Shown here piece after piece: positions 53,022-61,701 of a stretch of 64,000 nucleotides of DNA. The DNA lies in contig OMIN01000114.1 of NCBI GenBank assembly GCA_900299145.1, forward strand, positions 62,001-126,000, in the 5' to 3' direction. This stretch comes from Betaproteobacteria bacterium (GTDB lineage Bacteria > Pseudomonadota > Gammaproteobacteria > Burkholderiales > SG8-41). The position numbers were made by a program, and so were the translations under genes. The stretch's first letter is position 1. Each line of letters starts with the position of its first letter. The notes beneath the pieces are model-generated. The model was not told the origin of the DNA and searched no databases. It worked only from the letters and a program-made list of their open reading frames with translations.

Positions 53022-53885
53022 ATGAACGTCATACCCACCAGCCCGGCTTTGGGCGCGGAAATTACCGGCATCGATCTGTCGAAAGAGGTTTCCACTGCAG
53101 ATCGTGAATTCATAGTCAACGCCTACACCAAACATCTGGTGCTGCTATTCCGCGGCCAGAAGCTGAGCTTTGACGATTTGTTGCGGCTGCGTGAATTGTT
53201 CGGGCCGCCGGGGCAGGCCGCGAATCAGTTATTGGGCCTGGGCCGCAAAGCCTATCTGCCGAAGGATGCACCGGACGACATCACCATCATTTCCAACATC
53301 ACGGACGCCACGGGCAAGCCGATTGGCGCGCTGGGTGATGGCGAGGCGTTCTGGCACACCGACAGCTCTTTCACGGAAACGCCCATCTCGGCGAGTCTGC
53401 TGCACGCCATCGAGGTCACCGAGACCGGTGGTGAAACCGGCTTTCTCGATATGTATAAAGCCTACGAAGACATGCCGCCGGCGCTGGCGGCAAGAATCAA
53501 TGGGCGCTATGCCAATCACTCCAAGGTGCACAACTCCGCCGGTATGAAGCGCCCGGAGTTTGCAGATGTGACGGACCCCTCAAAAGCGCCGGGCGTCAGG
53601 CACCCGCTGGTGCGGACGCACCCGGTGACCAAGCGCAAATGCCTGTACCTGGGACGCCGCCAGAATTCCTACATCTTCGATCTGTCCGTGCCGGAAAGCG
53701 AAAAGCTGCTCGACGAAGTGTGGGCGCACACCCTGCAGGACAAGTACACCTGGCATCACAAGTGGAAGGTCGGCGATTTGCTCGTGTGGGACAACCGCTG
53801 CACCATGCATCACCGTAATGCGTTCTCGCCGAACGCACGGCGGTTGATGCATAAATCGACGACGGCGGGGGAGCCTGTCGTTTAG
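53022..53885 (+). CDS. TauD/TfdA-family 2-oxoglutarate-dependent dioxygenase
   Basis: An Fe(II)/2-oxoglutarate dioxygenase of 287 residues. The metal triad is AFWHTDSSF (HxD, near 110) and TMHHRNAF (distal His near 265). The C-terminal arginine region is SPNARRLMHKS. Oxidises a C-H bond of a small acid while decarboxylating 2-oxoglutarate. It is 15 bp after the dienelactone-hydrolase gene. Confidence 0.87.
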   Translation: MNVIPTSPALGAEITGIDLSKEVSTADREFIVNAYTKHLVLLFRGQKLSFDDLLRLRELFGPPGQAANQLLGLGRKAYLPKDAPDDITIISNITDATGKPIGALGDGEAFWHTDSSFTETPISASLLHAIEVTETGGETGFLDMYKAYEDMPPALAARINGRYANHSKVHNSAGMKRPEFADVTDPSKAPGVRHPLVRTHPVTKRKCLYLGRRQNSYIFDLSVPESEKLLDEVWAHTLQDKYTWHHKWKVGDLLVWDNRCTMHHRNAFSPNARRLMHKSTTAGEPVV

Positions 53886-53917
53886 CAGGTCGGGAGCTGC
53901 GACCCAAGGATAAGAAC

Positions 53918-54664
53918 ATGGCGATATCGGCAAAAACTCCAGTCAAGCGCGTGGGCGTCATCATGCCGCCGCCGAACCCAACGGTGGAGCCGGAATTTTC
54001 GGCGGCACTGCCCAAGGGCATCTTCATGTATGCATCGCGCTTTCCGGTGCAACAGGGCGACCTCGCGCAGCGCAACGAAGGCTACCGCGCCTCCTATGCC
54101 TATTGCGTCAAGGGCTACCACCCCATGCCGCTGGATGCCATCCTGATTTCCTGCACCGGCTCATCGTATCTGTTGGGCAAGGAGGGTGATCGCGACATCA
54201 GCCGCAAGATGGCGGAGTTGACGGGTGTGCCCACCATTACGTCGAGTTTTGCCATACAGGAAGCGCTCAGCGCGCTGGGTGTAAAAGCGTTGACGCTGAT
54301 CTCGCCTTATCCCGCCTGGCTGACAAAGCAGTCAGCCGATTACTGGGGCGGCTCCGGCTTCCGGCTCGATGATGTTGTGCAGTTTGGGGACGGTTCGCAC
54401 AACGCCGCGTATGAACTGGATGACGAATTTGTTGCGGCCAATCTGCGTAAACTCGGCAAGCCCAAGCCGGACGCCGCCATTCTGATGACGGGCACGGGCA
54501 TGCCGACCATCGGCGCCATCAGCGAGGTGCGTCGTGAGTTTTCCGTGCCGGTACTGTCCTCCAACCTGTGCGGGATTTGGTGGTTGTTGCGCGAGACGGG
54601 GCACAAGGTGGGTTCGGCTGAATTCAACGAAGCGGCGCAACCGCTGCTGGCTTTGCTGAAGTAG
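53918..54664 (+). CDS. Asp/Glu racemase-superfamily protein, maleate-isomerase/AMDase-like
   Basis: A protein of 248 residues in the aspartate/glutamate racemase fold. The first cysteine is in LISCTGSSYL near residue 78. The second cysteine of two-base enzymes is missing; the position reads ILMTGTGMPTIG. So it is more like single-cysteine decarboxylases or a one-sided isomerase. PNPTVEPEF near residue 20 is typical. Its TAG overlaps the next gene's GTG. Confidence 0.82.
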   Translation: MAISAKTPVKRVGVIMPPPNPTVEPEFSAALPKGIFMYASRFPVQQGDLAQRNEGYRASYAYCVKGYHPMPLDAILISCTGSSYLLGKEGDRDISRKMAELTGVPTITSSFAIQEALSALGVKALTLISPYPAWLTKQSADYWGGSGFRLDDVVQFGDGSHNAAYELDDEFVAANLRKLGKPKPDAAILMTGTGMPTIGAISEVRREFSVPVLSSNLCGIWWLLRETGHKVGSAEFNEAAQPLLALLK

Positions 54665-55653
54665 TGGCAAGCAACCTGATCCATCCGCGCGCGATACGAT
54701 GGGTGGCCAGTCTTGCCGCCGCGTTGGCGGTGGGGAACACGCCAGTGTGCGCCCAGACTTATCCCGAGAGGGCGGTGCGATTGATTGTTCCGTTTTCGCC
54801 CGGTGGTACAGGCGATGTGCTGGCACGACTGGTGTCGGAGGAACTCTACAAGGCCTGGGGCAAGCCGGCGGTTGTCATCAACCGGGAAGGTGCGGATACG
54901 ATCTTGGGTGTGGACATGGCCGCAAAGTCGAGCCCGGATGGCCACACGCTGCTGATCGGGCCGACGGCCATGGCCATCAATGCCGGGCTTGGCCGTCAAG
55001 TGCCTTACGACATCCGCAAGGATCTCGAACCCGTCACCCTCGCCCTGATGCAACCGCTCGCACTGGTGGCTTCGCCAGCCGGCCCGATCACATCGCTGGC
55101 TGACCTGATCAGGACGGCAAAGTCCGACCCCAACAAATTGCGCTATGGGTCGCTGGGCACAGGCGGCATTCCGAACATGTCCATGGAGCTGCTCAAGGTG
55201 AGCGCAGGCATCAACCTCATACAGGTGCCTTACAAAGGCTCGCCCGCCGCCATCATCGACCTGATGAGCGGACAGATCGATTTGCTGTTTTCCGGCGTGA
55301 CGAGTGTGGCGCAACACATCAAGAGCGGCAGGCTGCGCGGCATTGCCATCACCAGCAAGGCGAGGACGCCGCTCCTGCCCGACATGCCGACAATTGCCGA
55401 ATCCGGATTTCCAAATTACCAGACGACAAGCTGGTATGGCGTGCTGGTCAAGAGCGGCACGCCGCCCATGGTCGTCAACAGGCTGGGCAGTGAATTGAGA
55501 CGCATACTGGCACTGCTGACACTACGGCAAAAAATGGCCGATCAGGGGGGCGAGGTGGCTTCCAGCACGCCGGAGCAGTTTGGGATGTTCCTCAACGAGG
55601 AAATCAGGAAATGGGCTGCGGTGACGAAGGCTCAACGGATCAGCGTGCAATAG
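54664..55653 (+). CDS. Bug/TctC-type receptor
   Basis: A 329-residue receptor starting with GTG inside the preceding stop codon (TAGTG), so translation is coupled. The signal ends GNTPVCAQ and TYPERAVRLIVPFSPGGTGDVLAR follows; the usual DNRPG is INREGADT, a marked change in the pocket. Last gene of the dienelactone hydrolase/TauD/racemase operon; its ligand is probably that operon's substrate. Confidence 0.86.
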   Translation: MASNLIHPRAIRWVASLAAALAVGNTPVCAQTYPERAVRLIVPFSPGGTGDVLARLVSEELYKAWGKPAVVINREGADTILGVDMAAKSSPDGHTLLIGPTAMAINAGLGRQVPYDIRKDLEPVTLALMQPLALVASPAGPITSLADLIRTAKSDPNKLRYGSLGTGGIPNMSMELLKVSAGINLIQVPYKGSPAAIIDLMSGQIDLLFSGVTSVAQHIKSGRLRGIAITSKARTPLLPDMPTIAESGFPNYQTTSWYGVLVKSGTPPMVVNRLGSELRRILALLTLRQKMADQGGEVASSTPEQFGMFLNEEIRKWAAVTKAQRISVQ

Positions 55654-55870
55654 GGGGCTTCGCGAGGCCCGGTGTGTAGGGTGTGGAAGTTTGGATTTCG
55701 TCTGGCAGACATTTTCAGAATGGGTGCGTGGCGACGGACGGCTCCGCCCCTTTGCTGGCCTTGGCCTAGCTTGCCCGTGTAAGGCCGGTAAGAAATCAAA
55801 GCTGCCTTTTCGAGCGCTGGTTCACTGGCGAGTGCTCGTCCAAAGAAGTCATTGAGCGGTGGTGGGATTC

Positions 55871-56821
55871 CTAACCGGCGCGAGTGGGACGCGACGGTCG
55901 CGCGCGTCCCGGGTAAACATTGCGCCACGGCGCACTGGAAAAAGTGGCCTCCAGAAAATCCAGCATGGCGCTGACTCGCGGCAGACGATCGTGCCCCGGT
56001 GGATAAAGCGCGTGCAACGCGACCGCGTCGCGGCATTGATGGTCGGACAGCACCGGAATTAACAACCCCTGCTGCATCTCGTCGCTGATGGCCGCTTCGT
56101 TGATCCGTATCAGTCCGTGGCCCATGACGGCCAGACGGACAAGGCATTCAGCATTGTTGACCGTGATGTTCCCCTGCACATCGAAATGTTTTTTTCCGCT
56201 GGGCGTGTCAAACGGCCAACGTGAAAGGTTGGGAATGCCCGCCATGGTGATGCAGTTGTGTGTGGCAAGGTCTGCCGGTGTGCGTGGTATGCCGCGCCGG
56301 GACAGATAGGTCGGCGAGGCGCAAATCAGCCGGCCGATATCGCACAGCTTTTTTGCCACCAGCGCGGCATCCCGCAGCGGTCCTGTGCGGATAGCGATAT
56401 CACCGCCGTCCCGAAACAGGTCAACGGTGCGGTCATCAATGTTGAGTTCAACCTGGACTTCCGGGTAGCGTTGCGAGAAATGGGGCAACCTGGGCACCAG
56501 TTGCCGGGTGCCGAAGGCAACGCCGGCATGGAGGCGCAATTTCCCGCGCGGGCGCTCGCGCAAACGGCTGACTTCGCTCTCGGCATCGCCGATGGCATTG
56601 AGTATCTGGCGGCATCGCTCCAGATACAGCGTTCCCTCGACTGTCGGGGCGAGCTTGCGCGTGGTTCGATGAAGCAGACGCACACCAAGCCGGGCCTCCA
56701 ATCGCCCAATCAACTTGGAAAGCGCCGATGGCGTCAATTGCAATGCACGGGCAGCAGCGGTGAAACTGCCAAGGTCGGCCGAGCGCACGAAAGCATCCAT
56801 TTCCAAGTGGCTGGTAGTCAT
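55871..56821 (-). CDS. LysR-type transcriptional regulator
   Basis: A regulator of 316 residues. The winged HTH is LGSFTAAARALQLTPSALSK with LLHRTTRKLAPTVEGT after it. The effector domain begins about residue 90 and shows ITVNNAECLVRLAVMGHGL. The C-terminus has an Arg/Pro-rich tail. It is divergent from a receptor gene with a shared palindromic spacer, so it probably controls that gene and itself. Inducer is likely the receptor's ligand. Confidence 0.92.
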   Translation of the reverse strand: MTTSHLEMDAFVRSADLGSFTAAARALQLTPSALSKLIGRLEARLGVRLLHRTTRKLAPTVEGTLYLERCRQILNAIGDAESEVSRLRERPRGKLRLHAGVAFGTRQLVPRLPHFSQRYPEVQVELNIDDRTVDLFRDGGDIAIRTGPLRDAALVAKKLCDIGRLICASPTYLSRRGIPRTPADLATHNCITMAGIPNLSRWPFDTPSGKKHFDVQGNITVNNAECLVRLAVMGHGLIRINEAAISDEMQQGLLIPVLSDHQCRDAVALHALYPPGHDRLPRVSAMLDFLEATFSSAPWRNVYPGRARPSRPTRAG

Positions 56822-56833
56822 ATATGAATATTT

Positions 56834-56870
56834 TTCACAACAATCGATACAAAATACAGGATTGTGTGAA
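56834..56870. promoter_or_regulatory. Candidate LysR operator
   Basis: TTCACAACAATC and GATTGTGTGAA form an imperfect inverted repeat separated by 14 bases, in the spacer between the divergent LysR and receptor genes. Spacer and AT-richness are as expected for a LysR site; the half-sites have one extra base on the left. Confidence 0.5.
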
Positions 56871-56928
56871 TTATTGCCATGAATTAGATTACTTACCTAC
56901 CGCCAACGCCGAAATCCGGACCGCTGCC

Positions 56929-57918
56929 ATGAATGTCCCGCCGATGTCTGCCCTGCTTTCTGCCGCCTGCCTCGCGGGAACCCACCTATTCCTCCCGCAA
57001 GCGGCGGCCCAGACAGAACCTTTCCCGGCCAAGCCGGTGCGTGTGGTGGTCGGGTTGCCTGCCGGTGGCGGGGCAGATGTCATGGCGCGCATCATCGCAG
57101 CCAGTCTTGGCGATGGCTGGCACACACAGGTAATTGTCGAAAATCGCGTCGGCGCAGCGGGCATGATGGCCGCGGAAGCGGTGGCAAAGTCCAACCCGGA
57201 CGGCCATACTCTGCTTTTCGGTTCGGTGGGTACGCACGCCATACTACCCAATCTGTACCGTAATCTTTCCTACAATCCGGCGCGGGATTTTTCGGAGATT
57301 TCGCTGGCCGTCACGCTGCCCAATGTGTTTCTGGTCCACGTGCCGTTCCCGGCGAAAACCCTGAATGAGTTCATCGCCCATGCCCGCGCCCATCCGGGCA
57401 CCATAAAATACGCGTCGGCGGGCGTGGGCTCGACGCTACACCTGTCTATGGAAATGCTGCGTTCACGCGCCGGGATAACGCTGGTACACGTGCCGTACAA
57501 AGGGGGGGTGCAGGCATTTCCCGATCTGGCCAGCGGGCAAATCCAGGCGATGTTCGAGATACTCCCCACGGCATTGCCCAACATTCAGGCGGGCAAGGTA
57601 CGCGCGCTGGCGGTGACTACGGCCAAACGCAGCCTTCAACTCGCTGACGTTCCAACCATTGCCGAGGCGGGAATGCCAGGATTCGAAGTGACCACCTGGT
57701 ATGCCCTCTTTGCACCGGCAAAAACCGCGCCATCCACGGTCGCAAGAATCAGTGCCGACGTTGCCGGTGCAATAGCCGCTCCGCGGGTCCGGGAACGCAT
57801 TGCGCAACTGGGCGCCGAGGCTGCCTCGTCTTCGCCCGCGCAGCTTGCTGCATTTGTAAAGGCTGAGACGGCGAAATGGGCCAAGGTCATCACGGACGCC
57901 GGGATCGTTGCGGAATAA
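56929..57918 (+). CDS. Bug/TctC-type receptor under a divergent LysR
   Basis: A 329-residue receptor. The frame is open to 56824, but the first 35 codons are polar and overlap the operator, so the ATG at 56929 (signal SALLSAACLAGTHLFLPQ) is chosen; 56944 is an alternative. TEPFPAKPVRVVVGLPAGGGADVMAR has VGLP for VPF; ENRVGAAG follows. The divergent LysR gene makes it one of the few receptors here with a clear regulator. Confidence 0.87.
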   Translation: MNVPPMSALLSAACLAGTHLFLPQAAAQTEPFPAKPVRVVVGLPAGGGADVMARIIAASLGDGWHTQVIVENRVGAAGMMAAEAVAKSNPDGHTLLFGSVGTHAILPNLYRNLSYNPARDFSEISLAVTLPNVFLVHVPFPAKTLNEFIAHARAHPGTIKYASAGVGSTLHLSMEMLRSRAGITLVHVPYKGGVQAFPDLASGQIQAMFEILPTALPNIQAGKVRALAVTTAKRSLQLADVPTIAEAGMPGFEVTTWYALFAPAKTAPSTVARISADVAGAIAAPRVRERIAQLGAEAASSSPAQLAAFVKAETAKWAKVITDAGIVAE

Positions 57919-58195
57919 ACTGCGTTGCACCGAGACGGGCGCTCCAAAGCAGTGTAGTGTCTTGTCTTTTAGCTATATATTCGCAGTGGTAGATTAGTTC
58001 ACATTGGCCGTGCGGAAGGTTTCGAAGTGGAATTGCCAATCCTTCGTCAGCTACGCTGAAGCAATGACTAACCGCTATTTGCCGATAGGCGACGGTGTGC
58101 CCCACAACTCCAAGAGCGGGGCAATGGCCGACACGGGTTGTCGGATCGGGTCACGATTTCGGCATGTAAGGCAATTCTGGCTGCGGAGCACTTGC
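57919..58195. other. Spacer without recognisable gene
   Basis: A 277-bp convergent region between the receptor and the VOC-family gene. I see no hairpin followed by a T-run and no repeat. Confidence 0.4.
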
Positions 58196-58681
58196 TTACT
58201 TCTGACGCCGCCACGCCGCCTCGATAGCCGCAATGTCAATCTTCTTCATCGTCATCATCGCATCAAACGCCCGCTTGGCCGCAGCACCATCAGGCTCGCT
58301 GACCGCGGCCATCAGCACGCGTGGCGTGATTTGCCACGACAGGCCCCACTTGTCCTTGCACCAGCCGCACTCGCTTTCCTGACCGCCGTTGCCGACGATG
58401 GCGTTCCACAAGCGGTCTGTCTCGGCCTGATCGTCGGTGAGTATCTGGAACGAGAACGCCTCGCTGTGTTTGAACGCCGGCCCGCCATTGATGCCAAGGC
58501 AGGGGATGCCAGCCACGGTGAATTCGACGGTCAGGACGTTGCCCTGCTTGCCGTCAGGGTAGTCGCCGGGTGCGTGCATCACCGCCCCGACTGAACTGTC
58601 GGGAAAAGTTTCAGCATAAAACCGCGCGGCATCCAGCGCGGCGCCGTCGTACCACAGACAAACCACGTTCTTCCTGATCAT
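58196..58681 (-). CDS. VOC-superfamily (PhnB/YjdN-like) protein
   Basis: A 161-residue protein of the vicinal-oxygen-chelate fold, PhnB/3-demethylubiquinone-methyltransferase-like group. It shows CLWYDGAALDAARFY at the start, FPDSSVG, LGINGGPAFKHSEAFSF in the middle, and CGWCKDKWGLSWQI near the end. The family often lacks known activity. GGAGAACGATA precedes the ATG at 58681; a further-upstream ATG is not supported. It stands alone. Confidence 0.85.
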   Translation of the reverse strand: MIRKNVVCLWYDGAALDAARFYAETFPDSSVGAVMHAPGDYPDGKQGNVLTVEFTVAGIPCLGINGGPAFKHSEAFSFQILTDDQAETDRLWNAIVGNGGQESECGWCKDKWGLSWQITPRVLMAAVSEPDGAAAKRAFDAMMTMKKIDIAAIEAAWRRQK

Positions 58682-58781
58682 TATCGTTCTCCTGTAAGAC
58701 CACTCTTGATGTAGTCGAACGGGGGCGGGCGAAATCGACAACGGTCACTACGTTGTCGGCGGAATTGCATCGTTATTTAAA

Positions 58782-58805
58782 TTCTTTTAAAAACAATAGG
58801 TTATG
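58782..58805 (+). repeat. AT-rich boundary element, copy 13
   Basis: A divergent copy with core CAA-TAGG-TTA, between the VOC and hydrolase genes. Confidence 0.42.
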
Positions 58806-58884
58806 ATATTTCTCTTGTTTGGGGTCGACGTCACCCAATCAATCGGACCGGCGTAGTTCGCCAGACGTGCCCGCGCGCGCAGGA

Positions 58885-59679
58885 CTACTCCCCGCGCCTG
58901 AAAAACTCCAGCGTCATCGCCGCGCATTCGTCTGGCTTCGCGCCGCCGGCGTGCCAGCCGTCACCCTTGATGACGCGCAGTTCCGATTGTTTGATGGTCT
59001 TTTGCCAGCCGGCGGTTTCATCCACCTTGTGCAGCGGGCCGTTGTCACCGGTGACCACCAGCGTGGGGCACTGGATGCGCGGCACGTCCGCAGTGATATC
59101 CACGCCGGGCACCCAGCGCAGGTAGCTTTGCAACGTGGTCTTTGGCGTGCGCGCCATGAGTTCGGTCCACCAGGCAATCGCGTCCGGCGGCAGTGCCGTG
59201 CCAAAACGGCCGGGCATGGTTTCGCTGGCCCACGCCTGCACGCCGCGCGACTCGATGATCTCCAGCCAGGGCTTGCTGTTGGGGCCTTTGACGGGCGCTG
59301 TCATCAGCGCGAGCTTGCTGACGCGCTGCGGGTACTCGGCGGCGTACTTCATGGCGACGGTGCCGCCGCTCTTGCCACCCACCACGTGCGCTGACGCGAT
59401 CTTCAGATGGTCGAGCAGGCCGTTGATGTCGTCCAAGATCTGCCCGACGGACCAGGGGTGATTGGCCGCCATGGGTGTGGAGCGGCCGAAGCCGCGGGTG
59501 TCGTAGCGCAGCACGCGGTAGTGGCGCGACAGGTAAGGTACCCACGCCCGCCAGGCTTCGGTGGATTCGCCAAAACCGTGCATGAACAACACGGTCTTGG
59601 CCGGTTGCCATTGGTCGGTGAAGTCGTCGATGCGGTAGAAAATTGCAGTGCCGTCGGCGGCGGTGTAGAAGCCTTCCAT
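58885..59679 (-). CDS. Alpha/beta hydrolase
   Basis: A hydrolase of 264 residues that resembles the one at 3134. LFMHGFGEST is the oxyanion part; VVGGKSGGTVAM holds the nucleophile serine in a full GxSxG; KGDGWHAGG holds the histidine. GGAGAACACAGAAC sits before the ATG at 59679. Frame runs further upstream to 59832 but without a signal. The gene is divergent from the TPP enzyme. Substrate unknown. Confidence 0.84.
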   Translation of the reverse strand: MEGFYTAADGTAIFYRIDDFTDQWQPAKTVLFMHGFGESTEAWRAWVPYLSRHYRVLRYDTRGFGRSTPMAANHPWSVGQILDDINGLLDHLKIASAHVVGGKSGGTVAMKYAAEYPQRVSKLALMTAPVKGPNSKPWLEIIESRGVQAWASETMPGRFGTALPPDAIAWWTELMARTPKTTLQSYLRWVPGVDITADVPRIQCPTLVVTGDNGPLHKVDETAGWQKTIKQSELRVIKGDGWHAGGAKPDECAAMTLEFFRRGE

Positions 59680-59979
59680 GTTCTGTGTTCTCCTTGAATT
59701 TCTCTCTATGAGTTTGCAGTTGCCGCCCTGCATGGGGGCAATTCGGGCATGGCCATCATAATGTTTCCCCGGTTTGCAATGCGGCGATTTTCGTGCGCAA
59801 GCACTCGTCTGCATTGCCGCAGCGAGGCGCATCCGGATTGTGGCCCAGTGCTTGACTGGTGGCAGGCGACAGTGGATGCTCCACTCTCCCCGCGCGCCGA
59901 ACTTCGTCTCCGCGCGTCACCGTATCCGCAGCAACACCAATAACGTATTGAATTTATTGAAATAATCGAAAGGCGATTC
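59680..59979. other. Divergent spacer
   Basis: 300 bp between the hydrolase and TPP-enzyme genes. It must hold promoters for both. I see no clear -35/-10 pair and no palindrome; the last 40 bases are AT-rich. Confidence 0.4.
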
Positions 59980-61653
59980 ATGGACACCACCCCCAACAAA
60001 CCTGCTGGTATCACCGGTTCACGCGCGCTGGTCGATGCGCTGCTGCGCGAAGGCATCGATCACGTTTTCGGTATTCCCGGCACGCAGAATCTCGCGTTCC
60101 TGGATGTGCTGCGCGACACACCGCAGATACGCTTCATCCTCACGCGCCACGAGCAGGGTGCGGCGTTCATGGCGCTGGGGTTTGCGCGCGCGCGCAATGC
60201 GCCCGCAGTGGTGACCGCTACCGAAGGGCCGGGCGTCACCAATCTGGTCACCGCCATTGCCGCCGCCAACAAGGGCAACGTGCCGCTGATCAGCATCTGC
60301 GGTGTGCAGGAAAGCGACATGCGCGAGCGTGACGCCACGCAGGATCTTGACCAGATTCCGTTCATGAAGCCGATCACCAAATGGGCCTACAGCATTCCGT
60401 ACCCGGAGCGCATCCAGGAAATGGTGCGCAAGGCGTTTCGCGTGGCAATGACCGAGCCGCAAGGCCCGACGCATCTGGAAGCGCCGAATGAGGTGATGCT
60501 GCAACAGGTGAAGCCCGAACCGATTGCGCCCGCCGCGTATCGCGCGACGGTGCCGGCGGTGTGCGATCCGGATCAACTCGATGCTGCATGGGCGTTGATC
60601 AGCAAGGCCGAGCGGCCGATGTTCGTGGTGGGCCGCGGCGTGATGAAGGAAAAAGTCATTGGTGAAATGGAAAAGCTCGCCACGGCAACCGGCATTCCGG
60701 TGGCAGTACTGCAATATTCGCCGGATGGGTTTCCGTCGACGCATCCGTTGACACTGGGGCCGCTGGGCCGCAATGGTTTTTCCAGCGCCAACAAAAATGC
60801 GCCGAAGGCGGACGTGATCATTGCCGTCGGTTCACATTTCGACGTGTTTTCAACCATGTACAAATACGGCGTATTCAGCAAAGACGCCAAAATCATTCAT
60901 CACACCTCGGCGCCCGGCCAGATCGGCATTGTGTTCCCGGTGGAAATGGGCGTGGCCGGCTCGTCGGCCAGCTTCATCAAGGGCCTGCTGGAGCGCTCAG
61001 GAAAGTCCGCTGCTCGCAAGCCGTGGGTGGATGTCGCCAAGGCGCGCGCCGATTACGAAGCGGAGTTGAATGGGGTGCTGCGCTCCGAGACCGCGCCGAT
61101 CCAGTCGCAGTGGGTTGCACACTGTATCCGCAAGGTGCTGCCAAAAAATGGCGTGTGCGTGGTCGATGCCGGCAATGGCGGCAAACATGTTCGAAGCTAC
61201 TTCAAGAGCTACGAGCCGTTCACGTTCATGTGCATCGACGATTGGGCATCGGTCGGCGGCTCGTTCCCGATCGCGCTCGGCGCCAAACTGGCGTGCCCCG
61301 AGCGCCCGGTAATTTCCGCATCCGGTGATATGGGCATCATGTGCAACATCGGTGAACTGGAAACCGCCGTGCGCGAAAACATCCCGGTGGTGCACGTGAT
61401 TTTCAACGACGAGGGCCTCGGCAACGAACGCGCGTTCCAGAACGAACATTTCGGCGGGCGCTTTTTCGCGGTGGATTACAAGAACCCCAATTTCGGCGAC
61501 TTGGCAAAAGTCTTCGGCGCTTACGGCGAACGTGTCACCGAACCGGGCGAACTTGAAGGCGCGATCACGCGTGCGCTGGCGAGCGGCAAGCCGGCGCTGA
61601 TCGACGTGATGATCGATCAGAATACGCTGGCGCCGGTGGTGTTCAAGCAGTAA
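59980..61653 (+). CDS. Thiamine-diphosphate-dependent enzyme, acetolactate-synthase-like
   Basis: A ThDP enzyme of 557 residues with the three-domain layout of the acetolactate synthase/benzoylformate decarboxylase family. The activating glutamate is in TRHEQGAAFMALGFAR near residue 50. The ThDP/Mg motif is GDMGIM and NDEGLGNERAFQNEHFGG near residue 450-490. The usual second substrate loop differs from biosynthetic IlvB, so catabolic cleavage or ligation of a 2-keto acid is likely. A receptor gene follows after 48 bp. Confidence 0.87.
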   Translation: MDTTPNKPAGITGSRALVDALLREGIDHVFGIPGTQNLAFLDVLRDTPQIRFILTRHEQGAAFMALGFARARNAPAVVTATEGPGVTNLVTAIAAANKGNVPLISICGVQESDMRERDATQDLDQIPFMKPITKWAYSIPYPERIQEMVRKAFRVAMTEPQGPTHLEAPNEVMLQQVKPEPIAPAAYRATVPAVCDPDQLDAAWALISKAERPMFVVGRGVMKEKVIGEMEKLATATGIPVAVLQYSPDGFPSTHPLTLGPLGRNGFSSANKNAPKADVIIAVGSHFDVFSTMYKYGVFSKDAKIIHHTSAPGQIGIVFPVEMGVAGSSASFIKGLLERSGKSAARKPWVDVAKARADYEAELNGVLRSETAPIQSQWVAHCIRKVLPKNGVCVVDAGNGGKHVRSYFKSYEPFTFMCIDDWASVGGSFPIALGAKLACPERPVISASGDMGIMCNIGELETAVRENIPVVHVIFNDEGLGNERAFQNEHFGGRFFAVDYKNPNFGDLAKVFGAYGERVTEPGELEGAITRALASGKPALIDVMIDQNTLAPVVFKQ

Positions 61654-61701
61654 ACGGTACACGTCCCCGCCTGCTGGTGGGGGACAGGCGGGAGAGAAAC
61701 C

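Noticed and set aside
59938-59965. A further copy of the AT-rich element before the TPP enzyme gene
   Set aside because: The core does not fit CAR-N4-TTA and the A-tract is broken.
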